NCBI GenBank assembly: GCA_902785925.1
Contig: CADAAI010000011.1
Coordinates: 1-64,000 of the forward strand
Source: an uncultured Bacteroidales bacterium
GTDB taxonomy: Bacteria > Bacteroidota > Bacteroidia > Bacteroidales > Muribaculaceae
Length of the DNA: 64,000 nt
Direction of reading: 5' to 3'
This document shows positions 48,328 to 58,221 of this stretch, in pieces. The notes beneath the pieces are model-generated. The model was not told the origin of the DNA. It searched no databases and saw nothing but the letters and a program-made list of their open reading frames with translations. Position 1 is the first letter of the stretch, and each line of letters starts with the position of its first letter. The position numbers were made by a program, and so were the translations under genes.

Positions 48328-51300
48328 TTAGTTGTTGTTTCCAAGAAGGACGTTATAGACTGCTGTAACATCGGCTGCGGTAATCTGGCCGTCACCGCTC
48401 TGGTCGCCGTTCACGATGTCGCTGTCATCGCCATTGAGCAAGAAGTTGTACAGGGCAGTAACGTCAACACTGGTAACCTGACCGTCGCCGTTCACGTCGC
48501 CGGGAATACTTTGCTGCTGTTCCTCGCCTGGGAGCAGGATGTTGGCATGATTCTCAAGGACAGCAATCTCCTTGAAGTAAGCACGGAACGAAGCCACAGT
48601 GCTGTCGCCCCACTTGGCAATAGCTCCTGCAGCGTCAACGTTGTAGATTTCCTCAAGGGTCTGCTCTACAAATGTGCCTGCCATGAGGTAGTTCTCACCG
48701 CTGGTGTAGGCAATGGGCTCGGCCTTGAGCAGCGCATCATTCGCGCTCCAAGTGATGGGAGTGTTGACGAGGCCAGCTGCCTTGTCGATAGAGATGATGT
48801 AAGGCACGTTGGCCTCGATGTTCTGCACCTCGGCAAATTTCACATCTCCGTCTTCCTCTTGAGCAAAGCGTTCAATCCACAAGCCATTGCTTGCTGAGCA
48901 AGTTGCAGGAGTGAATGGCAGCACGATGGTGCTCCAGTTCTCGGCTACTCCGGCTTGACGGGCCTTGGTGAATGTGCGCTCATAGCTGATGCTCTGGGCA
49001 GTGAAGCTCTGTGGAGTAAAGTAACCGTAGCCATCTTTCAAAACGATGCTCTGAGCAGTAGGTCCAGCCACGATGTTGCAGCCATTGAGGCTTGCTGGTG
49101 CCGAAGCTCCCTCGTTGATGAAGTAGAGTGTGTTGGGATTGTTGTTTGGAACAATGTTGTTCATACTCAAACCTTCAAGACTTACGGCAACAACATCACT
49201 AGCCACCTCGAAATTCTCTACAGGCTGGTAACTGTTGCGCATGCCACTTGCAGTCCAAGTGATGATGCCTGGAAGAACGTCATAGTATTTCGACTCACCA
49301 GGTTTCACAATGTTATCAACATGTGGAGCATCTTCGCCGTCGGGCACGTTGTTGCGTGCGTAGATGTTCATAGCATAAGTTGAACCATAGGCAAGGTTGT
49401 CGAAGTCAAAGTAGAAGGTCTTTGTTTCGCCTGCAGCGAGTGAGATGGTTTCCTGTTTATAGGTTACCATAGAACCACCAGCTACCGAGCCATCATCTTC
49501 CTTGTTGACGAGGAACAAAGGTGCTAAAATGTATTTGTTATACTCACCGTCGCTATTGTTGGTGATTGTAGCACTAAAGAGTGCATGACTGTCATATATC
49601 TCACCAAAGATGTCATTCTCTGTTGGTTGAGTGGTGGCATTCTCGGCCTTGATAACTACCGAGAGGTCTAACTCTTCGGCCTCTTGGCTCTGGGCAATGG
49701 TGACAGTGCTGCTACCGATGGTGATATACTCGCCATACTGGTCAATGCGCATGAGCCTTACAGTCTTAGTTCCTGCTGAAGCTGGACGGACATTGAATGT
49801 TACAACCGATTCTTCGCCAGAAAGCACCTCGGCTTGAACTACAGTGGTATACTGTGAGTACTCGTCGATTTGCTGTCCGCCAAAGTCGAGATACAGGTCG
49901 CCAAAGAAGCGGTCAACACTGTTATTCTTAACAGTTACATTCACTTGCTCTTTCAAGCCTACGCGCTCACCACCAGTGAATTCCCAGTTGGTGACTTGGA
50001 GGTTGATGGTGGGATGTGCACTTGCCTCACAATAAGTGTTGCTCATGTTCACCTCAATGTAATGGCGGTCGGTTTCCTTCATTAGCTTCCACTCGCTAGA
50101 GCCTTCCACTTGATAAACGCCAACAAGATGGTAAGTACCAGTGAGTCCAGCACCGAAGCCTATAACTTCGCTTGAGTTGGAAGCAACACCGCTACCGAAG
50201 CTATGGGTCTGACCTAGAGCCGATGTGGTAACATTCATGTAAATGTTGTCGGCCGAATTGGCGAGAACCTCGAATGTGCCGTCAGCTGGATTCAAGAGAG
50301 CAAGAGCCGTCTTGAACTTCTTGCCCGAGCCTGAGTGGTCGGAGTAGCTAACCTTTACAATTTTCGACTTGTAAATCTTGAAAGGTTTGTCTTTCGAGTC
50401 GCGGTCCCAACCGCTGGGGCCACTTGTTGCAGTAGCGGTGAGGGCTGGTTCCTCTTCATCTTCGCCAGGAGATGTGCCACCAGGGATGACATTATAAACG
50501 ATATTCTGTTTCATGTTGTAGCCTTCGGCGCTCGATGAGCCACCAATGCCACTTGCATAGGGGTTTAGCACAGCAAGCTGGAAGTAGCCGTTGCCCATGC
50601 CTCCCCATCCCCAGTTGATGTGGAAGTAGTTGCCATATTCGTAGCCGTCGCAAATGAACGAGTGGCCACCGCCACTGCCTGCTGTGCCGTTGTAAATCAT
50701 TGGGCGGCCAGCGGCCAGCTCTTGATAAACCATATTGTCCCACACCTCTTGAGTGTAGTCGTTGCGATAGGCGAGCTTAGAACCATAGCCAAAGAGTGCG
50801 AATCCCTTGGGGATGTCGTCGGTGTAGGCACCGGTCGCCGAGACACCATATTGCGACTTGATGGAGCATCCCACATAGAACATCAAGTGGGCTACTGCCG
50901 ATGTGTAAATTTCGTCCTCAGCACCAGTATAGGTGTCACGCATGTGTGCCCAGTCAAATGTGGTGATGGGCAGTTCGGGCATCTCAACGGTAGAGTAGTT
51001 GTAGTTTCCGTCGCTATAGGTGAAACTGTAGGCAGGAATCACCTGAGGAGTCGTCTCAGGATATTTGTAGAAATTCATCAGCTGCGACATCGAGGTGGCA
51101 ACACAGCCTGTGTAGGCGAGTTCGTAGCCGTCCTCTTCGTTGTCGGAATTCATGAATTGCGGGCACTCGTTCCAGTATGGAGTAGCCTGGTCCCACTTGG
51201 TGGTGATAAGTGGAGCGATTGAGTTGCGGGTGTCGACCACGTTCTCGGCCTTGGGAGCCGCAATAGCGTCCTTGATATTTGACACCTGGTCGAGCAAGGC

Positions 51301-51654
51301 GATTTGTTCAGCATACTCGTTGAGCCAGTTCTTCATGTTCGAAGGAGCCTTTGCCTCGTCGAAGTAACCCTCGTCGCTGTAGCCAAGGATGGGATTGATG
51401 CGATCGTCGCCTGCAACTACAACAAAACCTTGGTTATTTCCAACGTTGAAAATGTAGAATGCTGCCTGATTACTGCCCTTGAGCTTGTTTACACTAAGGG
51501 TGGCGGGCTTGATGTTGTTGCCAGCGATTTGCTTGCTAAGCAAGAACTTCGTTGCTGCTTGTTGAGCTTCTTGTTGGGTGACTGGAGCAGCTTGTGCAAG
51601 CAATCCAAGGCCCAAGAAGAACATTAGCAGACTGAAAAGTCTGTTTTTTGTCAT
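48328..51654 (-). CDS. Large secreted C10 family cysteine peptidase with dockerin-like tail (third copy)
   Basis: This 1108-residue protein has a signal peptide (about 1-22, LLAQAAP) and a Spi-type propeptide (SNQAAFYIFN, VVVAGDDRINPILGYSDEGYF). The C10 domain has Cys184 in YTGCVATSMSQ, His331 in SGGGHSFICDGYE, and HINWGWGG. Residues of about 400-1030 form several beta-sandwich-like modules. The end has two dockerin-like repeats (GDVNGDGQVTSVDVTALYNF, GDQSGDGQITAADVTAVYNV). Paralogous to the proteins at 7455 and 10782 but longer. It should be processed from a zymogen outside the cell. It has its own promoter region and terminator. Confidence 0.92.
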   Translation of the reverse strand: MTKNRLFSLLMFFLGLGLLAQAAPVTQQEAQQAATKFLLSKQIAGNNIKPATLSVNKLKGSNQAAFYIFNVGNNQGFVVVAGDDRINPILGYSDEGYFDEAKAPSNMKNWLNEYAEQIALLDQVSNIKDAIAAPKAENVVDTRNSIAPLITTKWDQATPYWNECPQFMNSDNEEDGYELAYTGCVATSMSQLMNFYKYPETTPQVIPAYSFTYSDGNYNYSTVEMPELPITTFDWAHMRDTYTGAEDEIYTSAVAHLMFYVGCSIKSQYGVSATGAYTDDIPKGFALFGYGSKLAYRNDYTQEVWDNMVYQELAAGRPMIYNGTAGSGGGHSFICDGYEYGNYFHINWGWGGMGNGYFQLAVLNPYASGIGGSSSAEGYNMKQNIVYNVIPGGTSPGEDEEEPALTATATSGPSGWDRDSKDKPFKIYKSKIVKVSYSDHSGSGKKFKTALALLNPADGTFEVLANSADNIYMNVTTSALGQTHSFGSGVASNSSEVIGFGAGLTGTYHLVGVYQVEGSSEWKLMKETDRHYIEVNMSNTYCEASAHPTINLQVTNWEFTGGERVGLKEQVNVTVKNNSVDRFFGDLYLDFGGQQIDEYSQYTTVVQAEVLSGEESVVTFNVRPASAGTKTVRLMRIDQYGEYITIGSSTVTIAQSQEAEELDLSVVIKAENATTQPTENDIFGEIYDSHALFSATITNNSDGEYNKYILAPLFLVNKEDDGSVAGGSMVTYKQETISLAAGETKTFYFDFDNLAYGSTYAMNIYARNNVPDGEDAPHVDNIVKPGESKYYDVLPGIITWTASGMRNSYQPVENFEVASDVVAVSLEGLSMNNIVPNNNPNTLYFINEGASAPASLNGCNIVAGPTAQSIVLKDGYGYFTPQSFTAQSISYERTFTKARQAGVAENWSTIVLPFTPATCSASNGLWIERFAQEEDGDVKFAEVQNIEANVPYIISIDKAAGLVNTPITWSANDALLKAEPIAYTSGENYLMAGTFVEQTLEEIYNVDAAGAIAKWGDSTVASFRAYFKEIAVLENHANILLPGEEQQQSIPGDVNGDGQVTSVDVTALYNFLLNGDDSDIVNGDQSGDGQITAADVTAVYNVLLGNNN

Positions 51655-51727
51655 AAATGTTGAGGTTAAAAGGTTTATATATAGTTATTTTATAAATTGT
51701 TTGGCTTATACCTAGATCTATTTTTGA

Positions 51728-51757
51728 GCTCTTGTCAAATAAGAGCAGGCAAAAATA
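51728..51757 (-). promoter_or_regulatory. -7 element and 5' stem of the large C10 peptidase transcript
   Basis: On the minus strand TATTTTTG (51757-51750) matches TAnnTTTG. It is followed at once by GCTCTT ... AAGAGC (51746-51728), a stem at the 5' end of a leader of about 90 bases. Such a stem often stabilises mRNA. Confidence 0.5.
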
Positions 51758-51897
51758 CAATAATTATTCAATATAGAAAAATCTATTTGTCAAATCACCT
51801 TGAAAAACATATATTTTAACTAAAAAAGAAGTCTTAGGGTTGATAAACAACGTTTTTTCGCAACCATCGAACTGAAATTTCGATTTTGTTCAGGAAG

Positions 51898-51930
51898 TTT
51901 GTGTGTTATCCGAAAAAGTGATTAAATTTG
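51898..51930 (+). promoter_or_regulatory. Promoter of the gene at 51955
   Basis: TTTG (51898-51901) and TAAATTTG (51923-51930) are 21 bp apart, a full consensus. It excludes the TTG at 51928 as a start and supports ATG 51955. Confidence 0.75.
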
Positions 51931-51954
51931 TATAATCTATTTGAGACTCGCTTA

Positions 51955-52941
51955 ATGGAAAAAGACGATAACTTACTCAATTATTTCGCTCGTGAGCAGT
52001 GGGAAAATGTCCAATCTCACCTAAGCAGTAATTACTCGCTAACGCCTAGTGAATGCAGCGAGGTGTTCGCACGGGCTATGGTGGCGCTCTATGATAGAAT
52101 TCGTTGGGGCGGCATGCGGCAGCAAGAGCTGTCGCTGTCGTCGATGCTGGCTGATATAGTTGATAATAAGGTCCATGAGTTTCTCAAGAGGATGCGACGC
52201 GATGTGCCAGCTGGCAGCAATGAGAATGCTGCACTAAGCAATGCTAGTAGCAATGAGCACAACGCCGAAATAATCGAGTTGATAAGAAATAGTGGCAGCG
52301 ACGGAATGAAATCGCTGGCATTGAGAGTAACTGGTATTGACGTAGGCTCCCAAGTGGCTGCTGTCGAGCCCAATGTCATACTATTGCCACCACCCTTGCC
52401 TCCACAAGCCTCCGAGCATATGGCACAGCCTGTAGCAAAAAAACGCCGTCGGCTAGTTCCTATATTGGTAGCTGTATCGGCTGTGGTTTTGTTAAGCGTT
52501 GTAGCAATTGCTTTCTTTGCTATGTTGAAGCGTGATATTCAAAAGTACCAGCAGGATATTGAAGAGAAGATTGCCAGTGGTGATGAGATTTGTGATAGTC
52601 CATATATTTATGATTGGGAGAGCGACTCGATCAATGTAGCCATTAGTAATGAACTTGATAGTTTGCTGGCTGAGGTTGAGGCTGGCAAAAACGTTAAGAC
52701 CAACATTGCTAAACTTGATGCCCTTTGGGAGGAGTCGAATGCCAACCGCAACAGCAATTACGCCTATTTTACTCCTGAAATAGGATATGTCCTCGCTTGT
52801 GCCTACAAGCAGGACAACAACATAAAAGAGGCGAAAATAACAGCCCGAAAGGTAATGTCGATTGAGCCTGCAGGCACCGAATGGGGCGATAAGGTAAGAA
52901 AACTGCTTGAGGAACTTAAAAAGATAAAAGAACCACAGTAA
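51955..52941 (+). CDS. Single-pass membrane protein with sigma-region-2-like N-terminus
   Basis: The 328-residue protein (from ATG 51955) begins with a helical domain resembling ECF sigma region 2 in pattern. It has ECSEVFARAMVALYDRIRWG and then MLADIVDNKVHEFLKRMRRD, like the two core helices and basic end of region 2. No region 4 (DNA-binding) follows. Instead there is a linker with polyproline, a basic stretch, one membrane helix (about 168-190) and a TPR-like helical outer domain (IGYVLACAYKQDNNIKEAKI). The resemblance to sigma factors is by eye and may be superficial. It converges on the AraC-type gene with a one-base gap between stops. Confidence 0.65.
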   Translation: MEKDDNLLNYFAREQWENVQSHLSSNYSLTPSECSEVFARAMVALYDRIRWGGMRQQELSLSSMLADIVDNKVHEFLKRMRRDVPAGSNENAALSNASSNEHNAEIIELIRNSGSDGMKSLALRVTGIDVGSQVAAVEPNVILLPPPLPPQASEHMAQPVAKKRRRLVPILVAVSAVVLLSVVAIAFFAMLKRDIQKYQQDIEEKIASGDEICDSPYIYDWESDSINVAISNELDSLLAEVEAGKNVKTNIAKLDALWEESNANRNSNYAYFTPEIGYVLACAYKQDNNIKEAKITARKVMSIEPAGTEWGDKVRKLLEELKKIKEPQ

Positions 52942-52942
52942 T

Positions 52943-53821
52943 TTAGCTTTTGCGGAATTCCATTGGGGTCATTCCCAAATGTTGCTTTACGTACTTGCCA
53001 AAGAACGATGTATTGGAGAATCCCATCCGGTCGCACACTTGCTTGATGCTCAAGTCGGTGTTTTTTAAGTAGTATCTGATGTCTTCTAGCACTTGCTCTC
53101 TAATCCAATCGTTTGCAGTCTTGCCTGAATATTTCTTGCAAATGGCTGTAAGGTGCTTGGGCGAGATGCACAGTTCGCTCGCATAAGACTCTACCGAGCG
53201 ATATTTGACTTCACCGTTATGTAATATTTCAAGAAAACGTTGGAAATGAGTGCTTGGAAGTTGGGGTTTTTCATCGTTTGACGGCATCGATAGTTTCAAT
53301 TCACCGCACACGGCAAGAATGGCGGCACTGAGAATGGAATGAATAATCTCATTCCTGAAGGGGTTTTCCTGACTATGCTCAATAGCCATGTTTAACATGT
53401 CATAGAAGTGCGAGAATATTTCCAAATATTCGCTTTTTAAGGTGATGACATGATTGTGTTGAATGTACATGATGTCATTCCAAACTATCATCTTGTCGCG
53501 CAATGTGTTTTGCAAGATGCTGTTGTTGAGGAACATGGCTTTTAGGTTGAAATCAGGGCTAATCATGATGTTGGTCACCACTACGTTTTGCGGCACTATG
53601 GCTACCTGGTTTTTTATTAATTCCATTGGCCTGCCGTTCATGTGAGCCTGTATTCGCCCATTGGTGCAAATCATTATTACATTCATTGCGATGTGGGCGG
53701 CTTTGATTTCGGCAAACTTTTGAATGCTGTCAACAACTATGATATCTTTGTCGGAATATCCTATTTTCACTTCCCCCTTTTCGGTAAGAGATTTTAGGGT
53801 TATTTCTTCTTTGCGGTTCAT
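52943..53821 (-). CDS. AraC family transcriptional regulator
   Basis: The 292-residue protein has an N-terminal cupin-like sensing region (about 15-120, NGRIQAHMNGRPMELIKNQV) and a C-terminal AraC DNA-binding domain with two helix-turn-helix units. These show YASELCISPKHLTAICKKYSG and later IKQVCDRMGFSNTSFFGKYV with GMTPMEFR (long motifs abridged). It is divergent from the RND efflux operon starting at 53988, so it is a good candidate regulator of that operon, responding to an unknown small molecule. Confidence 0.9.
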   Translation of the reverse strand: MNRKEEITLKSLTEKGEVKIGYSDKDIIVVDSIQKFAEIKAAHIAMNVIMICTNGRIQAHMNGRPMELIKNQVAIVPQNVVVTNIMISPDFNLKAMFLNNSILQNTLRDKMIVWNDIMYIQHNHVITLKSEYLEIFSHFYDMLNMAIEHSQENPFRNEIIHSILSAAILAVCGELKLSMPSNDEKPQLPSTHFQRFLEILHNGEVKYRSVESYASELCISPKHLTAICKKYSGKTANDWIREQVLEDIRYYLKNTDLSIKQVCDRMGFSNTSFFGKYVKQHLGMTPMEFRKS

Positions 53822-53838
53822 GCTGTCCTGTTTTTCTG

Positions 53839-53846
53839 CAAAATTA
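53839..53846 (-). promoter_or_regulatory. -7 element of the AraC-type gene
   Basis: On the minus strand TAATTTTG matches TAnnTTTG, about 17 bases before the ATG at 53821. Confidence 0.5.
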
Positions 53847-53941
53847 ATAAATTGGGATGTAATAGAATGTTTTATTTGTCAGTTTTTTTGTTTTATTTTT
53901 AACCAAAGAGAAAAATGAAACATAGTCGGGGTGTTTTGGAA

Positions 53942-53972
53942 ATTGCCTTTTGTCATTATATTATTACTTTTG
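53942..53972 (+). promoter_or_regulatory. Promoter of the RND efflux operon
   Basis: ATTG (53942-53945) and TACTTTTG (53965-53972) are 19 bp apart. It lies in the short divergent gap with the AraC-type gene. Confidence 0.65.
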
Positions 53973-53987
53973 TAAATAAAATATAGG

Positions 53988-55097
53988 ATGACGATGAAGA
54001 AAGTAATATTTATTATCTTGGTTGCTTCACTCATAGTTGGATGCAAAAAGAAAGAGGAAAAGGTTGACAAATATCCCATAAGGGTAGAGACCGAGGCCGC
54101 ACGGTTCGGTGCAGGCGGTAATGGAATGTCCTATGTGGGAGTAGTTGAGGAGAGCGAGGCAACGGCTGTTAGTTTCACCACGATGGGAGTGATAAAGAGA
54201 ATGCTGGTGAATGAAGGACAGATGGTCACTAAAGGCCAGTTGCTAGCCGAGATTGATGCGACAACGCCAACCAGTACCGTTGAGATAGCCCAAGTGTCGA
54301 ATGTACAGGCCGAGGATATGGTTAAGCAAGCCGAGAATAAATATGCTCAAGCCAAGGATGCCTATGACCGAATGAAGATTCTTCATGACAATGGCTCTAT
54401 TCCTGAGATTAAATGGGTTGAGATGGAAACTAATTTACGGCAGGCCGAAACTGCACTGAGCACTGCCCGAGCCAATGTAACATCGGCACAAGCGACTAAG
54501 AAAATCGCACAAAAAGGTGTTGCCGACACAAAGCTCATAGCACCAGTGAGTGGTGTGATAGGGAAGAGGCAACTCAACGTGGGAGAGACGGCCCTGCCTT
54601 CACAGGCGGTGATGAGCATCCTCAACATTGGTACAGTGAAGGTTAAGGTGTCGATTCCTGAAGCCGAGCTTAAATACATTGGCACCAACACTCCTTCGGC
54701 AATAATGGTTGAGGCAGCCAACTCAACATTTAACGGAGGAACCATAGAGAAAGGTATTCAGGCCGATGTGGCGACTCACACCTACGACATTCGCATCAAC
54801 GTGGCAAATCCGGGACACAAGTTGCTTCCTGGCATGGTGGCATCGGTTTCGTTCCCTACTATTCAGTCGGCAGCGTCGGCAAGCATCTTTGTGTCCATCA
54901 ACGCAGTGCAACGACAGCCCGATGGCCGTAATTTCGTTTGGGTTATTGACACGCAAAATAAGGCTCACCGCTCGGTGGTTACTGTGGGGCAAACCTTGGG
55001 CAATCGCATTGCTATTGTCGACGGTCTGAGCATTGGCGACCGAGTTGTAACCAACGGCAATCAAAAACTGAGTGAGGGCTCACAAGTAGTGTATTAG
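53988..55097 (+). CDS. RND efflux periplasmic adaptor lipoprotein (MFP family)
   Basis: The 369-residue protein has a lipobox (SLIVGC, Cys19) and a membrane-fusion-protein layout. It has a lipoyl-like half (GVIKRMLVNEGQMVTKGQLL), a helical hairpin (VKQAENKYAQAKDAYDRMKI), a second lipoyl half (KLIAPVSGVIGKRQLNVGE) and beta-barrel and membrane-proximal domains. It links the inner-membrane pump to the TolC-type channel. The next gene starts three bases after its stop. Confidence 0.93.
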   Translation: MTMKKVIFIILVASLIVGCKKKEEKVDKYPIRVETEAARFGAGGNGMSYVGVVEESEATAVSFTTMGVIKRMLVNEGQMVTKGQLLAEIDATTPTSTVEIAQVSNVQAEDMVKQAENKYAQAKDAYDRMKILHDNGSIPEIKWVEMETNLRQAETALSTARANVTSAQATKKIAQKGVADTKLIAPVSGVIGKRQLNVGETALPSQAVMSILNIGTVKVKVSIPEAELKYIGTNTPSAIMVEAANSTFNGGTIEKGIQADVATHTYDIRINVANPGHKLLPGMVASVSFPTIQSAASASIFVSINAVQRQPDGRNFVWVIDTQNKAHRSVVTVGQTLGNRIAIVDGLSIGDRVVTNGNQKLSEGSQVVY

Positions 55098-55100
55098 GCT

Positions 55101-58100
55101 ATGGAGAAGAAAATGAATTGGCTCAAGTGGCCTCTTGAGCATTACCCCATATCGCTACTCATCATTGGAATCCTCTTTGTGCTGGGCATTTATGGCATGT
55201 ATGTGATGCCTAAAGACGAGTTTCCGCATGTAACCATCAGGCAGGGTGTCGTTGTGGCTGTCTATCCAGGAGCCACTACCGAGGAGATTGAGCAGCAAGT
55301 CACCCGCCCCTTGGAGCGATATCTGTTCACCTATGGCGAGGTTAATCGTGCTAAGACTTCGACCACATCGCAAAACGGGATGTGCTATGCGTTTGTGAGG
55401 TTGAACGACAATGTCAACAACAAGGATGAGGTTTGGAGCAAGATAAAGCATGGCCTCAACACTTTTAAGAGCCAATTGCCTTCGGGTGTGCTGGCACTGG
55501 TTGTCAACGACGACTTTGGTAGCACCTCGGCGTTGCTCATTGCCATCGACAGCAAGGATCGTAGCTACCGTGACCTAAAGCAGTATAGCGATGAGATAAG
55601 CGACCGTTTACGCAGGATACCATCGGTATCTAACGTTAAGATTTATGGTGAGCACAAGGAGCAAATAAGCCTCTATATCGACCGCCAACGACTGCAGGCC
55701 TACGGCATCGACGACCGAATGCTGCTGTCCGAACTGCAATCGCACGGTCTCACGACTATGAGTGGCAGCATTAGCAATGCCGACCAGCAAGTGCCTATAC
55801 ATGTTGAACCAACGCAGAATAGCGAAGAAGAAATTGCCAATCAAATCATCTATTCCGATCCTCTCTCGGGTAAGGTGGTACGCGTGAGGGACATCGCGCG
55901 AGTGACTAGGGAATACGATTCTCAGGCCGGCCGCATCGAGCAGGATGGGCATCCGTGCATGCTATTGTCGATGGAGATGACTCCAGGCAACGATGTGCTT
56001 CAATATGGCCGTGATGTGGAGAAGGTGCTCAACGATTACAGGCAAAACGAGCTCCCCAGCGATGTCAATGTGACTCGAATAGCCGACAAGCCTAAGGTGG
56101 TGAGCATTAGCGTTACCGACTTCTTGCGCGACCTGCTCATCTCCATGCTCATTATCATTCTTGTGATGATGGTGTTGTTCCCCCTTCGTTCAGCAATTGT
56201 GGCGGCAATCACTATACCTTTGAGCACCTTTGTTTCGGTATCCATTATGTACTTTGCTGGCATTGAACTCAACATTGTCACGCTGGCAGCACTTATTGTT
56301 GTGCTTGGAATGATTGTCGACAACAGCATTGTGGTTATTGATGGATATCTGGAGTATCTGGGCAAAGGCTATGAGCCCAAGCGCGCAGCTATCGACTCGG
56401 CAAAGCAGTATTTCCTGCCCATGCTGTTGGCCACCTTGTGCATTTGCATCATCTTCTATCCTTTCCTCATAACAATGAAGGGAACCTTCTATGATGCATT
56501 GAAAGACTTCCCAATCACTATCACTATCAACCTGATGGTATCGCTCATTATAGCAGTCACAATTATTCCTCTGCTCGAAGTGCGCATCATCAGGCCCGAC
56601 AAGGTAAAAACGGGCGGGAATGCCATTACCAATGGCGTGCAGCGCATCTACAACCATGTGCTGGACTTCACGTTCCGTCATCCGTGGATAACCATTTTGA
56701 CAGGTATTGTGGTGATACTGCTATCATCGTTGATAGTGAATACACTCAAGATTCGCCTCTTTCCCTATGCCGATCGTGACCAGTTTGCAGTGGAGATTTT
56801 CCTTCCCGAGGGGAGAGGCTTGGCCGAGACCGAGCGCATTGCCGAAACGGTTTATCAAGAGCTTAAAAAAGATGCCAATGTGGTGGGAATCACTAGCTTC
56901 ATTGGCTGTTCTTCGCCACGATTTATGGATGCCTATGCTCCTCAAATGCCCGGCAAGAATTATGCTCAGTTTATTGTGAACACCAAGTCTAACAAGGCTA
57001 CACTCGAGTTGCTGGCTAAGTATCAGCCCATGTTTGGAGAGTCTTTCCCTAATGCCTACGTCAAGTTCAAGCGTCTTGACTATCTTGAGGTCAACGAGCT
57101 AGAGTATCGTTTCTATGGCGACAACATCGACTCGTTGCATGTGGTAGCCGAACGATTGATAGAGCGTATGCGTGAGATGCCCGAGGTGGAATGGGTCCAT
57201 ACCGATTATCTTCAGCCTTATCCCATCGTGAATGTACAGCTCGACCCAGTGGCTTCGGCTCAGCTGGGGGTTACAAGGACTGGAGCTCAGTTGACTCTTG
57301 GAGCGATGACGAGCGACCTCAAGGTGGGTGAAGTGTGGGAGGGCAATTACGATGTGCCTATAGTTGTCAAGGATGATGCTGTCCTCTCGTTCTCAAGTAT
57401 TGGCGACATTGGCATTGCAACCACCAATTCAATACTGGCAGGAAATGTTGAGGGCAAGAACACTACCGTTCCGCTCAGGCAGGTGGCAAAGGTGGCGCCG
57501 TCGTGGAGTGAGAGTCGCATCATGCACCGTGGTGGCGAGCGTTGCATTACTGTCACTGGGCAGTTCAAGCAAGGCGTTTACACTGGTCCTGTTGAGAAGA
57601 ATATTGCAAAAATCATGCAAGAGGAGATTCCAATTCCTCAAGGAGTGCGTTGCGAGGTGGGAGGTGAGATTGAGTATGGCAACGAGGCTCTGCCACAAAT
57701 CTTCTGGGGTATAACAATTGCCATGATTATCATTTTCTTCTTCCTGCTGTTCAATTTCAAGAAATTTGGCATTACGCTAGTGTGCATTGCAGCTTTGGGT
57801 TTGATGACGCCAGGTGCTTTGATTGGACTTGGCATGATGGACCGAGATTTGGGATTGACCTCAATCTTTGGTTTGATTACTCTCATGGGAATAATAATGC
57901 GCAACGAGATTCTAATCTTTGAGCATGCCAACGACTTGATAAAGAAATATATTGAAGAGCATGGCGACTGGAAGGTCGACCGAGAAGCCTACAACAAAGC
58001 CGTTAAGCAGGCTGCCTACGATGCCGGCAAGCGTCGCATGGTTCCAATCTTCCTCACCACAGCGACAACGGCTGTTGGTGTCGTCCCCATGATTATAGCC

Positions 58101-58214
58101 CAGTCATCGTTCTGGATGCCTGTGGGCGTCACTATCTTTGCTGGCGGTATCGGTTCACTCATCATGGTGGTCACTATGCTGCCTGTCATTTATTGGAAAA
58201 CAAACTTAAAATAA
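55101..58214 (+). CDS. RND family efflux transporter, inner-membrane pump
   Basis: The 1037-residue protein has the RND pump order. A first membrane helix is followed by porter subdomains (VVAVYPGATTEEIEQQVTRP), six helices, a second porter half and six helices. In helix 4 the motif is VLGMIVDNSIVVIDG. AcrB-type pumps have DD at the proton-relay position; here it is DN, which is seen in other RND branches. It uses the proton gradient to expel drugs, lipids or other compounds; specificity is unknown. It is the middle gene of a complete tripartite operon. Confidence 0.95.
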   Translation: MEKKMNWLKWPLEHYPISLLIIGILFVLGIYGMYVMPKDEFPHVTIRQGVVVAVYPGATTEEIEQQVTRPLERYLFTYGEVNRAKTSTTSQNGMCYAFVRLNDNVNNKDEVWSKIKHGLNTFKSQLPSGVLALVVNDDFGSTSALLIAIDSKDRSYRDLKQYSDEISDRLRRIPSVSNVKIYGEHKEQISLYIDRQRLQAYGIDDRMLLSELQSHGLTTMSGSISNADQQVPIHVEPTQNSEEEIANQIIYSDPLSGKVVRVRDIARVTREYDSQAGRIEQDGHPCMLLSMEMTPGNDVLQYGRDVEKVLNDYRQNELPSDVNVTRIADKPKVVSISVTDFLRDLLISMLIIILVMMVLFPLRSAIVAAITIPLSTFVSVSIMYFAGIELNIVTLAALIVVLGMIVDNSIVVIDGYLEYLGKGYEPKRAAIDSAKQYFLPMLLATLCICIIFYPFLITMKGTFYDALKDFPITITINLMVSLIIAVTIIPLLEVRIIRPDKVKTGGNAITNGVQRIYNHVLDFTFRHPWITILTGIVVILLSSLIVNTLKIRLFPYADRDQFAVEIFLPEGRGLAETERIAETVYQELKKDANVVGITSFIGCSSPRFMDAYAPQMPGKNYAQFIVNTKSNKATLELLAKYQPMFGESFPNAYVKFKRLDYLEVNELEYRFYGDNIDSLHVVAERLIERMREMPEVEWVHTDYLQPYPIVNVQLDPVASAQLGVTRTGAQLTLGAMTSDLKVGEVWEGNYDVPIVVKDDAVLSFSSIGDIGIATTNSILAGNVEGKNTTVPLRQVAKVAPSWSESRIMHRGGERCITVTGQFKQGVYTGPVEKNIAKIMQEEIPIPQGVRCEVGGEIEYGNEALPQIFWGITIAMIIIFFFLLFNFKKFGITLVCIAALGLMTPGALIGLGMMDRDLGLTSIFGLITLMGIIMRNEILIFEHANDLIKKYIEEHGDWKVDREAYNKAVKQAAYDAGKRRMVPIFLTTATTAVGVVPMIIAQSSFWMPVGVTIFAGGIGSLIMVVTMLPVIYWKTNLK

Positions 58215-58221
58215 CACTCAT

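Larger units (their letters stand above)
51655..51954. other. Divergent promoter region
   Basis: About 300 bases without a gene. It holds the leader and -7 box of the large C10 peptidase gene (minus) and the promoter of the gene at 51955 (plus); see separate entries. The middle is AT-rich and otherwise unremarkable. Confidence 0.6.
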
